In this document: positions 1-7,852 of the stretch, in pieces
Position numbering within the stretch: position 1 is the stretch's first letter
Layout: each line of letters starts with the position of its first letter
Origin: Albidovulum sp.
GTDB lineage: Bacteria; Pseudomonadota; Alphaproteobacteria; Rhodobacterales; Rhodobacteraceae
Direction: 5' to 3'
NCBI GenBank assembly: GCA_020637635.1
Contig: JACKKB010000002.1
Location: 337,001-401,000, forward strand
DNA: 64,000 bases
Notes under the pieces: generated by a model
Told to the model about the DNA's origin: nothing
What the model saw: the letters and a program-made list of their open reading frames with translations, nothing else
The model's database searches: none
Translations under genes and position numbers: made by a program

Positions 1-53
1 TGCACATGGCGGTCGAGGGCGCGAAAGCCCGGACAATCCCATCCCTGCACTGA
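1..53 (+). CDS. 3' end of an unidentified gene (partial)
   Basis: The third forward frame is open from the window edge to a TGA at 51-53 and would end in ...KARTIPSLH. It stops 15 bases before the hemerythrin start, which fits an upstream gene of the same operon. Too little is visible to name it, and with so few codons it could be chance. Confidence 0.3.
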   Translation, partial: HMAVEGAKARTIPSLH

Positions 54-68
54 CCCGAGGACAAGGAC

Positions 69-554
69 ATGACAAGACCACTGCCCCCACGAGACCCGAG
101 CGACCTGACCAGGTTCATCGAGACCGAATATCACGCGAAGCACCGCACCCAGCTTCCCGAACTGGCGGCGCTGTCGGAAAAGGTCGAGGCGGTCCATGCC
201 GGGCAGGCGGATGTTCCCGCGGGATTGGCCAGCTTGCTGCACCGGATGATCGGCGAGCTGGAGGTGCACATGAAAAAGGAGGAGCTGATCCTGTTTCCGG
301 CCATTCGCAAGGCGGCAACGGGGCTGGACGTGCCGATCGCGGCGATGCGCGCGGATCACGACGACCACGAGGCAGAGGTCGAACAGGTCCGGCACCTGAC
401 GAACGGGCTCGCTTTGCCGGACGGCGCCTGCCGGAGCTGGACGCGGCTCTATGCCGGTGTCGGTGAATTCCTGGACGACCTCGCGGCCCATATCCGGCTG
501 GAAAACGACGTGTTGTTCCCGCAATTCGAAACGCAAGGCACAGGCCATGTCTGA
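69..554 (+). CDS. Hemerythrin HHE-domain protein (RIC/DnrN-like)
   Basis: 161 aa. Histidine/acid motifs expected of a di-iron hemerythrin fold are visible: an early H-A-K-H, H-M-K-K-E-E-L-I-L-F-P near residue 75, D-H-D-D-H-E near 98-103, and H-I-R-L-E-N-D-V-L-F-P-Q-F near the C-terminus. Relatives of this fold repair iron-sulfur centres after nitrosative or oxidative damage (YtfE/ScdA/DnrN), but the N-terminal ScdA_N domain of full RIC proteins is absent, so that role is inference. A purine-rich AAGGAC precedes the ATG. The stop overlaps the next start by 8 bases, so the genes are translationally coupled. Confidence 0.85.
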   Translation: MTRPLPPRDPSDLTRFIETEYHAKHRTQLPELAALSEKVEAVHAGQADVPAGLASLLHRMIGELEVHMKKEELILFPAIRKAATGLDVPIAAMRADHDDHEAEVEQVRHLTNGLALPDGACRSWTRLYAGVGEFLDDLAAHIRLENDVLFPQFETQGTGHV

Positions 555-891
555 CCTGCATCTTCCCAAGCCGACAAAAGACCTCGTCGAGCGGCGTCAT
601 GCCCTGGCGCCGCAGACCGAGGACGCCTTCCGCGCCTTTTCCAAGGCGGTGTTCGCCGAGGGTGCGCTGGACGCACGCAGCAAGCAGCTTATCGCCGTGG
701 CGGTTGCGCATGTAACCCAATGCCCGTGGTGCATCGAGGGCCATGTCAAGGCGGCCCGGCGTGCGGGCGCCTCGGCCGAACAGGTCATGGAGGCGATCTG
801 GGTCGCCGCGGAAATGCGCGCCGGCGCCTCCTGGGCCCATGCGCTGAAGGCGGTGGAGGTGATCGGCGACGCGGACAAGCGGGACAGCTGA
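547..891 (+). CDS. Carboxymuconolactone decarboxylase (AhpD-like) family protein
   Basis: 114 aa from the ATG at 547; a longer in-frame start at 451 would lie deep inside the hemerythrin gene and is rejected. The AhpD-type redox motif C-P-W-C-I-E-G-H sits in the middle, followed by K-A-A-R-R-A-G-A-S-A-E-Q-V-M-E-A, the usual all-alpha CMD helix pattern. Such proteins are small thiol peroxidase or reductase partners in peroxide and nitrosative stress. The gene overlaps both neighbours (8 bases upstream, a TGATG junction downstream), which supports a shared transcript and a joint stress role. The substrate is unknown. Confidence 0.85.
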   Translation: MSDLHLPKPTKDLVERRHALAPQTEDAFRAFSKAVFAEGALDARSKQLIAVAVAHVTQCPWCIEGHVKAARRAGASAEQVMEAIWVAAEMRAGASWAHALKAVEVIGDADKRDS

Positions 892-1298
892 TGCCGCCGG
901 CAAGGCCACCCATCCCCGACGCCCCCGGCGAACGTATCCGCGTCAAGCGGATCTATCGCGCGGCACGCCTGTCGGACGGCAAGCGGATCCTGGTCGACCG
1001 GCTCTGGCCGCGCGGCATGGCGAAGGACCGCGCCCGGCTGTCGCAATGGTGCAAGGAGATCGCGCCGAGCGAAGAGTTGCGACAGTGGTTCCACGACCAC
1101 CCCGATCAGTGGCAGGCGTTCGCCACGCGCTATCAGGCCGAGCTTGCCGCCCATGACGATCTGGTCCGCGAACTTGCCGGGTATGCGTGCGAGGGCGTCG
1201 TCACGCTGCTTTATGCCTCGAAGAACGAGGCGCAAAACAACGCCGTCGTGTTGAGCGACTTCCTGCGCCGGTGGCTGGAACGGGAGGGGCAGACATGA
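891..1298 (+). CDS. DUF488 family protein
   Basis: 135 aa from the ATG at 891, which shares its A with the TGA of the AhpD-like gene. The family signature R-I-L-V-D-R-L-W-P-R-G is near residue 30, then A-P-S-E-E-L-R-Q-W-F and a late V-T-L-L-Y-A-S-K-N-E motif. DUF488 proteins are common beside hemerythrin and nitrogen-oxide stress genes, but no reaction is established. Its overlapping position as third gene of the set suggests a stress accessory role, which is inference. Confidence 0.85.
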   Translation: MPPARPPIPDAPGERIRVKRIYRAARLSDGKRILVDRLWPRGMAKDRARLSQWCKEIAPSEELRQWFHDHPDQWQAFATRYQAELAAHDDLVRELAGYACEGVVTLLYASKNEAQNNAVVLSDFLRRWLEREGQT

Positions 1299-1911
1299 CC
1301 GGTCGGCGAGAAACCCTGCTGCACACGCCGCGTTGCGACCTGCTGGGATGCGACCGGCCTTCGATCTGGCAGAGCAGATCCTGGCCCGGACCGGCCTGCC
1401 CGTCGTCGTCTCTTGCGGGATCGCAACGGGCGAGGGCCTTGCCGCCGCGTTGGCGATCGGGGCTGATGGCGTGCGATGCGGAACGGCCTTTCCGGCCACC
1501 GGGGAATCCTTCGCCCACCCCTGCCACAAGTCCCGCATCGTTGAGGCCTCGGGCGAGGACACGGTGCTGAGCGATGCCTTCTTTCTGAACTCGCCCAAGG
1601 GGGCTGCGGTGCGCGTGATCGGCAACAGCGTGACGAAGGGGCTCAAGGGAGATTGCCTGGGCCACAACCCGGACAGCCTGCCACGCGAGATCATCGCCCA
1701 TGACGAGGAACAGCCCCGCCTGCGCTTCAGCACGGATTCACCCTTGCGCACGACAACCGGCTATGTCGAAGCGATGGCGCTCTATGCCGGTCGGGGAGCG
1801 GGAAACATCGCCGATATCGTGGCCGCCGGCGCGCCGCTGGATCCCATGGTCGCGCAGGCGCTTCAAATGCTGAAGGGCGCGGTTCGAAACGGCTTCAAGG
1901 CGATATCGTGA
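1295..1911 (+). pseudogene. Nitronate monooxygenase (2-nitropropane dioxygenase family) remnant
   Basis: A start at 1295 (4-base overlap with DUF488) gives a typical family N-terminus, M-T-G-R-R-E-T-L-L-H-T-P-R-C-D-L-L-G, for about 20 codons. The reading then jumps to another frame (from about 1333) and directly into the C-terminal half: L-P-V-V-V-S-C-G-I-A-T-G-E-G, then A-L-A-I-G-A-D-G-V-R-C-G-T-A-F, part of the FMN-phosphate site. The whole middle of the TIM barrel, roughly half of the usual 320-350 residues, is missing. It is therefore an internal deletion with a frame change, not a simple late start. The product should be inactive. The C-terminal part has no stops, so the deletion may be recent or an assembly join. 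Confidence 0.75.
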
Positions 1912-2615
1912 GCGACGACTTCAAGAGCTTCCGCTGCCAGAGCGGCTTTTCCTCACCGCCCTGCCATGCCGCCGAGGTCGCGCCGGATGCCTTCGATCCG
2001 CCGGCCGTCGATCCCGGACAGGCACGCGACGTTGCCCGCTGGCGCAAGGCCGAGCGCACCCGCCTGCGCGCCGCACGCCTGGCGCTGTCGGTCGGTGAAC
2101 GCGCGAAGATCGGCGAGGCGCTGGCCGGACATCTGCGGCGGGTGTTGCAGGACCGCTTCGGCGGGGCGCGGGGCATGGTCTTTTCCGGCTACTGGCCGAT
2201 CAAGGGCGAGCCCGACCTGCGTCCGCTGATGGCGGACCTGCACGAAGCCGGCGTGACGGTCGCCCTGCCGGTCGTCGAGACCAGGGCCGCTCCGCTCGCC
2301 TTCCGCCGCTGGACACCCGAAACCCGCATGGTGCGCGGCGACTGGAACATTCCCGTTCCACCCCCGGACGCCCCCGTCGTCACGCCCGACATCGCGCTTG
2401 CCCCCGTCATCGGCTGGACGGAGGATCGCTATCGCCTCGGCTATGGCGGCGGCTATTTCGACCGGACGCTGGCGGCGCTGGACCCGAAGCCATTTGTCAT
2501 CGGCATCGGGACAAATGCGGCACGACTGACAACGATCCACCCGCAACCCCATGACATCCGTCTCGAACTGATCCTAACCGAAAGGGGATTGCTGGTGGCT
2601 GGAGAGGCGACCTGA
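1908..2615 (+). CDS. 5-formyltetrahydrofolate cyclo-ligase
   Basis: 235 aa, GTG start overlapping the stop of the preceding remnant by 4 bases. Converts 5-formyl-THF to 5,10-methenyl-THF with ATP (folate one-carbon metabolism, cytosol). Visible family features: W-R-K-A-E-R-T-R-L-R-A-A-R-L near residue 45, G-Y-W-P-I-K-G-E-P-D-L-R (substrate region), and the hallmark R-Y-R-L-G-Y-G-G-G-Y-F-D-R-T-L near residue 175. There is an N-terminal extension of about 40 residues beyond the short bacterial type, as seen in a subgroup of alphaproteobacterial members. Confidence 0.92.
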   Translation: MSDDFKSFRCQSGFSSPPCHAAEVAPDAFDPPAVDPGQARDVARWRKAERTRLRAARLALSVGERAKIGEALAGHLRRVLQDRFGGARGMVFSGYWPIKGEPDLRPLMADLHEAGVTVALPVVETRAAPLAFRRWTPETRMVRGDWNIPVPPPDAPVVTPDIALAPVIGWTEDRYRLGYGGGYFDRTLAALDPKPFVIGIGTNAARLTTIHPQPHDIRLELILTERGLLVAGEAT

Positions 2616-2707
2616 GCCCCATCCTTGTGTGGCGCGGCGCTCAGACCTGCCGATAGCGTAAGGATGGGCGATCAGGTTTCGCCGCATCTGCTATCGGGAC
2701 AAGACGG

Positions 2708-3859
2708 TCAGGCGGCGCCGGCGCGTGCCGCACTTCGGGCCAGCGCCGCAATGAGGTCGGTTCGGGTGACGATACCGACGATCTTGCCGTGGTCGAGGAT
2801 CGGAACGGCATCGGTATCACCTTCGGACATCATCGGCAGCAGGGCGCCGATGGGGGTGTCGGCGGCGGCGCGAGGACCGGCAACACTCATGATATCGGCA
2901 GCGGTCATCGGTCTTTCCCGGTCCCGATCCAGCATGCGGCGAATCGTGGCCCGAAAGCCACGACCGAGACGCAGGGCATCGTCGCGGGCCTGACTGATGA
3001 GATGCATCTGGAAGATCACGCCAAGGAACGCGTGATCCACGCCGACGACCGGCAGCGATGCGAAGCGATACTGCCGGAACAGATCCGCGATTTCCCCCAA
3101 CGTGGTGTCCGGCGTGACCGTGACGAGATTGCGCGACATGATGTCCTGCGCGGTCAAAGGGCCCGAGGAATGCGTCGCGGCCTGCAGCTCGGCGGCCCCG
3201 ATCAGCCGGGCAAGGTCCTCGACGCCGAGGTTGAACGACTGGCGATAGCGTTCGAGAATGCCGGTCAGTTCCTCCTCCGAAAGCCCCAGGCGCTCGGTCG
3301 GATTGCGGTCTCTTGTCCCGTGCGTGCTCGGATCGTCGAATTGCCGGAATGGATAGCGACGACCCGTCAGCCGCGCATAAAGGGTCGCCAGCAGGACCAG
3401 CGACATCGTTCCGACCGCGATCGGCGTCAGAGCGAACCAGAACCCCAGATGCGCGATGGCGTCCGGAGACATGGCCGCTGTCATCGCCACGGCGCCGGCG
3501 GGCGGATGGACCGCGCGGCACAGGAAAGTCGCCGTGATGGCGAGCCCGACGGCGAGCGCGATGCGCAAGGTGGGGTCCGCAACGAGAAGGCACACCGAAA
3601 CCCCGACAAGGGCCGCGACGGTATTGCCGACAATTGCCGACCAGGGCTGTGCCAAAGGGCTGTTCGGTACGGCGAAGAGCAGAACCGAGGAGGCACCGAA
3701 GGGCGCGACGAGGTAGAGACCAAGGTCCAGATCGACGGCGGGTGACATCAGGAACAGGCCCGTCAGACCCAATCCGAGCAGGCCGCCAAGTCCTGCACGC
3801 GTCGCCTCCGCGGCTGAAACGTGAGCAACCGCCGGTCCGAGTGATTTCAGGATGTGCAA
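2708..3859 (-). CDS. HPP-family membrane protein with tandem CBS domains
   Basis: 383 aa. Residues 20-175 form about five hydrophobic helices and contain the family-defining His-Pro-Pro at 118-120 (R-A-V-H-P-P-A-G-A). Residues about 235-370 form two CBS repeats (A-Q-D-I-M-S-R-N-L-V-T-V and A-A-D-I-M-S-V), which usually bind adenine nucleotides and gate the attached domain. HPP proteins are inner-membrane proteins; some have been linked to nitrite transport, but the substrate here is not shown. It is followed on the same strand by no close partner, and its start lies 52 bases from the TauE stop. Confidence 0.88.
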   Translation of the reverse strand: MHILKSLGPAVAHVSAAEATRAGLGGLLGLGLTGLFLMSPAVDLDLGLYLVAPFGASSVLLFAVPNSPLAQPWSAIVGNTVAALVGVSVCLLVADPTLRIALAVGLAITATFLCRAVHPPAGAVAMTAAMSPDAIAHLGFWFALTPIAVGTMSLVLLATLYARLTGRRYPFRQFDDPSTHGTRDRNPTERLGLSEEELTGILERYRQSFNLGVEDLARLIGAAELQAATHSSGPLTAQDIMSRNLVTVTPDTTLGEIADLFRQYRFASLPVVGVDHAFLGVIFQMHLISQARDDALRLGRGFRATIRRMLDRDRERPMTAADIMSVAGPRAAADTPIGALLPMMSEGDTDAVPILDHGKIVGIVTRTDLIAALARSAARAGAA

Positions 3860-3911
3860 CGCGATGCCTCAAACTCAGAGCTCGCGTGTGTCTCATCGGT
3901 TCGGGGAAAGA

Positions 3912-4667
3912 TCAACCTGGGTTGCGCATGAAGAAGACAACAGCCATGATCAGGCCGATCGCGACGATGAACAGGCGCAACAGGGTCGTGTTTCGCACCC
4001 GCCTCGCAAGAACCGCGCCGACATATCCTCCGAGGGCGCAGGAAAGGCCGACAACCAGCAGGTTGCCCCAATCGATGAGCCCCGCGACCGCCCAGGCCGC
4101 AACCGAGACGACGGACAGAACCACCGACATCAGGTTCTTCAATCCGTTCATCCGGTGCAGGTTGGTCATGCCGATGACGCCAAAGACAGCCAGCAGCATG
4201 ATGCCGAGGCCGCCGTTGAAATAGCCGCCATAAACCGAGACGACGAAAACAAGTGCCAAACCGGCGGGACCGGACATCTCGCGCCCGGACCTGGCGAGAT
4301 ACCGGACGAAAGACGGCCCGGCGGCAAAGGCGACGGTCGCGACTAGCAAGAGCCAGGGAACCACCCCCGAGAACAGCTCTTCCGGTGTCACCAGCAGCAG
4401 ACCCGCCCCTGTCAGCCCGCCAACGATGGCCGTGCCGACAAGATGGGCAAGTGGCGGATTGCCTCCGCGCTCGATTTCCGAGCGATAGGCCCAGGCGCTG
4501 CCGGCATAGCCCGGCAGTGCGGCAAAGGTCGCGGTCGCATTCGCCATGATCGGCGGCACGCCGGCCCAGACCAGTGCCGGGAACGTCAGAAAGGTGCCGC
4601 CGCCGGCAATGGCATTGAGAGCACCGGCCCCAAGACCGGCCAGCACGAGTATCAAGACAGTCATCAT
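3912..4667 (-). CDS. Sulfite exporter TauE/SafE family protein
   Basis: 251 aa from the ATG at 4667, preceded by GGTGGAGAAC (good ribosome site); longer upstream starts run into the regulator gene and are rejected. Starts with the family pattern G-L-G-A-G-A-L-N-A-I-A-G-G-G-T-F-L-T-F-P and has about eight hydrophobic helices, with a repeat half beginning Y-G-G-Y-F-N-G-G-L-G-I-M-L. The family exports sulfite or organosulfur anions or imports related acids. It is divergent from a FadR-type regulator across 76 bases, so that regulator probably controls it. Confidence 0.9.
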   Translation of the reverse strand: MMTVLILVLAGLGAGALNAIAGGGTFLTFPALVWAGVPPIMANATATFAALPGYAGSAWAYRSEIERGGNPPLAHLVGTAIVGGLTGAGLLLVTPEELFSGVVPWLLLVATVAFAAGPSFVRYLARSGREMSGPAGLALVFVVSVYGGYFNGGLGIMLLAVFGVIGMTNLHRMNGLKNLMSVVLSVVSVAAWAVAGLIDWGNLLVVGLSCALGGYVGAVLARRVRNTTLLRLFIVAIGLIMAVVFFMRNPG

Positions 4668-4678
4668 GATTGTTCTCC

Positions 4679-4730
4679 ACCAGACCGCGACGCTGTTGCA
4701 CGGCGCGCGATTGGTCTGCAAATTGGTCTG
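4679..4730. promoter_or_regulatory. Candidate FadR-type operator between tauE and its regulator
   Basis: Two direct TTGGTCTG copies at 4711-4718 and 4723-4730 are 12 bases apart, roughly one helix turn. An inverted copy ACCAGACC lies at 4679-4686. FadR/PdhR/LldR relatives use TGGT...ACCA half-sites, so the sequence fits binding by the adjacent regulator. The inverted copy also touches the tauE ribosome site region. No binding data; inference from motif and position. Confidence 0.4.
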
Positions 4731-4743
4731 GCTGGAGGCGCGC

Positions 4744-5439
4744 ATGGCGACGAAGAGAACGCGGCAGATCGTGGAGGCGCTGTGGGCGTACTGCGCGGCA
4801 AGGGCCATCGGACCGGGCGCAAAGCTGCCGCCGGAACGGGAACTGGCGCAAAAGTTGGGTTGCAGCCGCGAGACACTGCGCCTTGCCCTGGCCGAACTGG
4901 AGCGCGCAGGTGATCTCTGGCGGCATGTCGGGCAAGGCACATTTCTCGGCCCCCGACCGCTTGGCCATCCGGTGCGCGAAACCATTCTGGTACAGGGCAC
5001 CTCACCGCTTCAGCTGATGAAGGCGCGCCTGATCCTCGAGCCATCGGTCGCCGCCGAGGCCGCCCTGCTCGCGAGACCTGCCGAGGTCGCCTATCTTTCA
5101 AGACTGGTCGACCGGGGCCGCCGTGCGGCCACCCGCTCCGACTGCGAACAACTTGACGCCGCCTTCCACCGCGGCATTGCCGAGGTGACGGGCAATCCCA
5201 TCCTGCTCGGCCTTCTCGACTATCTCGCGGGCGTGCGGCGCCATGCCGCCTGGCAGCGCGACTGGGAAGTCACCTACCGAAGGCTCGGCGTGGCCGAGTT
5301 CACCGAGCGGCACAGCCAGCAACATGAGGAAGTGGTGGCCTGCATCCAGAGGGGCGCGGCCGACGCCGCCTCGGAGGCGATGCGCGGGCACCTGGAGACG
5401 GTCTTCACGGCCATGCGCGGTGCAGGTCTGCCGTCTTGA
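4744..5439 (+). CDS. FadR-subfamily GntR transcriptional regulator
   Basis: 231 aa from the ATG at 4744. N-terminal winged helix: L-P-P-E-R-E-L-A-Q-K-L-G-C-S-R-E-T-L-R near residues 26-44, then the wing G-Q-G-T-F-L-G. The C-terminal helical FCD domain carries the metal/ligand pattern D-A-A-F-H-R, H-E-E-V-V and M-R-G-H-L-E-T-V. Such regulators sense small carboxylic acids. The divergent TauE gene is the obvious target and suggests the exported or imported molecule, or its precursor, is the effector. Confidence 0.88.
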   Translation: MATKRTRQIVEALWAYCAARAIGPGAKLPPERELAQKLGCSRETLRLALAELERAGDLWRHVGQGTFLGPRPLGHPVRETILVQGTSPLQLMKARLILEPSVAAEAALLARPAEVAYLSRLVDRGRRAATRSDCEQLDAAFHRGIAEVTGNPILLGLLDYLAGVRRHAAWQRDWEVTYRRLGVAEFTERHSQQHEEVVACIQRGAADAASEAMRGHLETVFTAMRGAGLPS

Positions 5440-5936
5440 GGCGACAGCTTCGCACGGAATGCCACGCGCGTAGGAAGACCGTCGGCAGCCGACCGGGAAA
5501 CATCCGCACGCGGGGGTGAGCCAGCGGTTGCGCGGGTTCCTGTGTCCGGTGGCCGTCATGGTCCGGCACAGGCGAAGCGTTCTGGCCTGGCCCATCCGGA
5601 ATTGGCCGGAGGCCAAGTTCCGTGTCGCTGCGCTGAACGAGACGGCCTGCCGGTTCGGCCCGTCCGGCACCATGAACACCGATCAGGGCAGGCACGTTAC
5701 CTCGCCTGCGCGGATCGACAGGCTACGGCGTTCGGCCATTCGCTTCTCAACGGGTGGCAGGGGACGGTTCCTCGACCACATTCCTGGCGAGCGTCCGCGG
5801 CGATCCCTCGAACACGAATGCGCCCCTCTGCACGCTTGGAGCCGGATCGCAGGTGCAAGGAGCAGCTTGGTCCATGCCGGAAACCGTCCGCCAAGCGGGA
5901 AGCCGTTCGCTCCCACGCCACCGGGGCCGGACGGTC
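5440..5936. other. Stretch with no recognisable gene
   Basis: About 500 bases between the regulator stop and the end of the racemase-like gene. Several open frames cross it, but none has recognisable protein patterns, a sensible start or consistent codon use. No tRNA, repeat or clear terminator was recognised. It could hold a decayed gene. Confidence 0.6.
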
Positions 5937-6689
5937 TCAGCCCCGGCCGGCCAGAAGCCTGCCGCCCCCGCGCAACAGGTCCGTCGCTCCTGCAGCGCGT
6001 GCCATATCCCATGCCATGACGAGATTGCTGCTGAGCACCGGCAGGCCAAGCTCGTCTTCGAGCGGCGCGATCACGTCGAGCGTGCGCAGATTGGTGCAGG
6101 ACAGGAAGACCCCGTCGATATCGCCCGCTCGGGCGATTTCTCGCGCCGCCTCCCGGATCGAGACCGGATCGATGCGGGCCACGTTGGCCTCGGTCCGTTC
6201 GCCAAAGCTCAAGGCTCGCGGCACCGCAAACCCCATCGCTTCGAAGGCGTCGCGAAGGCCGTCGGCGATCTCGGCGGCATAGGGCGATACGATGCCCAAA
6301 CGCCGGAGCCCGAGATGGCGCAGCGCGGTGCCCGCAGCCGTGAGCGGTGTCGAGACGCTGCGGGCGCGACAGGCCCCTCGCACGAGTTCCGCCACCCGCG
6401 CGGCGCCGATGAGGGCCGTGCCCGAAGTGCAGGCGTAGCCCGCGACATCGAACTCGGGCGCCTGCGGCAGAAGAGCTGCCGCCGCCGGCAGGTCACGCTC
6501 CATCTGGGCGATGCTGTCCTCGGTCAGATCGGCGCCCGAGGGGATCCGCGAGACATAGAGCGCAAGGTCCTGCGCCGGCAGCAGGCGGCGGAAATCCTGC
6601 TCGATCGTCTCGTCGACCTGCAGCACGATCAGCCCGAGCGTTCCACGCGTGCCGATCGCGACGGTGAGGCGGTAGGGAAAGTCGCTCAT
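5937..6689 (-). CDS. Asp/Glu racemase-superfamily protein (maleate isomerase/EutA-like)
   Basis: 250 aa from the ATG at 6689, overlapping the M24 gene stop by 4 bases (ATGA). Two cysteines sit in the places expected of the two-thiol racemase/isomerase active site: G-Y-A-C-T-S-G-T in the N-terminal half and F-L-S-C-T-N-L-R-T in the C-terminal half. The family includes maleate cis-trans isomerase, arylmalonate decarboxylase and the EutA protein of ectoine use. The substrate cannot be read from sequence. It is the last gene of a three-gene coupled operon that includes a PLP lyase and an M24 hydrolase. Confidence 0.82.
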   Translation of the reverse strand: MSDFPYRLTVAIGTRGTLGLIVLQVDETIEQDFRRLLPAQDLALYVSRIPSGADLTEDSIAQMERDLPAAAALLPQAPEFDVAGYACTSGTALIGAARVAELVRGACRARSVSTPLTAAGTALRHLGLRRLGIVSPYAAEIADGLRDAFEAMGFAVPRALSFGERTEANVARIDPVSIREAAREIARAGDIDGVFLSCTNLRTLDVIAPLEDELGLPVLSSNLVMAWDMARAAGATDLLRGGGRLLAGRG

Positions 6690-7852
6690 GGCACGATGAC
6701 GGGCAGTTCGGCAGGCGCCCGGCGCGACAGAAGCTCCGGCCCGGTGGCGCGCAGCACGATGTCTTCCTCGTGCACGAGAATGCGGCCGGGCGCCAGCTCG
6801 ACCGAGGGTTCGAGCGTCAGCACCATGCCCGCGCGCAGCTCGGTGTGATCGCGGTCGGTGAACGAGGGCCATTCGGTCAGTGTCACGCCGAGCCCGTGAC
6901 CGAGCCTGCCGCCGCCGGGCGTCGCGCCCTCCTTCTCCAGCGCCCCGGTCAGGATCCGGTGCGCATCGCTCGCGCGCATCCCCGGGCGGAGCGTGGCAAG
7001 CGCCGCCTCGGTCGCGGCGAAGAGCGCGGCCTGGGCACGGCAGACTTCGGGCGATGGCTTGCCCAGCGCGAAGTTGCGATCGAAATCGCAGAAATAGCCG
7101 TCCTTCACGGCCCCGGTGTCGAGCATCAGGAGATCACCCGCACGCAGCACCTGCGGCCCGGCAGGAGAGATCACGTCCCCGTAGCCGCCCGGCCCGGCAC
7201 CGCCCGCGGTGTAGCTCACCCAGTCGGCGCCGGCCTCGAGCAGCGCCATCTGGAAGCTGCGGAACACGGTGTCGAGCCGCGGCGTCTCGGCGACGATCGC
7301 GGGCACCGCCTCGAAGGCCGTATCGGCGATGCCGCAGATGGCGCGGATTTTTGCGATCTCGGCCTCAGACTTGATCTCGCGCACGCGCTGGATGGTGTCG
7401 GTCGCGTCGACGAGGCCGCGCGGGGCCAACCGCGCGGCGAGCCGCAGGTAGTCGCCGAGCGGCATCCTGAGGCTGGTCTCGAGCCCCATCGGCACGCCGA
7501 TCGCGCCGCTCTCCGGCACGAGATCGCCGAGCGTCTCGGCCAGAAGGCCGATGCCGTCGTCCTCGGGGTCGGGCGCGGGCCAGGTGCGGATGTCGTCGAT
7601 CCAGGTGCGGCCCATCAGCGCGCTGCCGATCGCCGGGATCACTGCCACCGGCCTGCCCGCGGCCGGGACGACCACGAACCAGGGTCGCGCGGGGCTTTCC
7701 CAGAAGCGGGTAAGAAAGCCGGTGACGTAGAAGATGTCCGCCGGCCCGGTCAGCAGCAGCGCATCCTGCCCGGCCTCGGCCATCCGCGCCTGCAGCGCGC
7801 CGGTGCGGCGGACGAATTCGGCGGCGGGAAAGACCAGCGAACGCTCAGCCAT
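6686..7852 (-). CDS. M24-family Xaa-Pro peptidase-like hydrolase
   Basis: 388 aa. N-terminal creatinase-like domain (about 1-165), then the M24 pita-bread domain. Metal ligands are visible: D in M-L-D-T-G-A-V, D in Y-F-C-D-F-D-R-N-F, H in G-R-L-G-H-G-L-G, E in L-T-L-E-P-S-V and E in V-H-E-E-D-I-V. So the di-metal site looks complete. Members cleave Xaa-Pro bonds or small cyclic amides and amidines; the ectoine hydrolase DoeA/EutD belongs here. The gene overlaps the upstream PLP gene by 8 bases and the downstream racemase by 4, so the three act together. Confidence 0.85.
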   Translation of the reverse strand: MAERSLVFPAAEFVRRTGALQARMAEAGQDALLLTGPADIFYVTGFLTRFWESPARPWFVVVPAAGRPVAVIPAIGSALMGRTWIDDIRTWPAPDPEDDGIGLLAETLGDLVPESGAIGVPMGLETSLRMPLGDYLRLAARLAPRGLVDATDTIQRVREIKSEAEIAKIRAICGIADTAFEAVPAIVAETPRLDTVFRSFQMALLEAGADWVSYTAGGAGPGGYGDVISPAGPQVLRAGDLLMLDTGAVKDGYFCDFDRNFALGKPSPEVCRAQAALFAATEAALATLRPGMRASDAHRILTGALEKEGATPGGGRLGHGLGVTLTEWPSFTDRDHTELRAGMVLTLEPSVELAPGRILVHEEDIVLRATGPELLSRRAPAELPVIVP

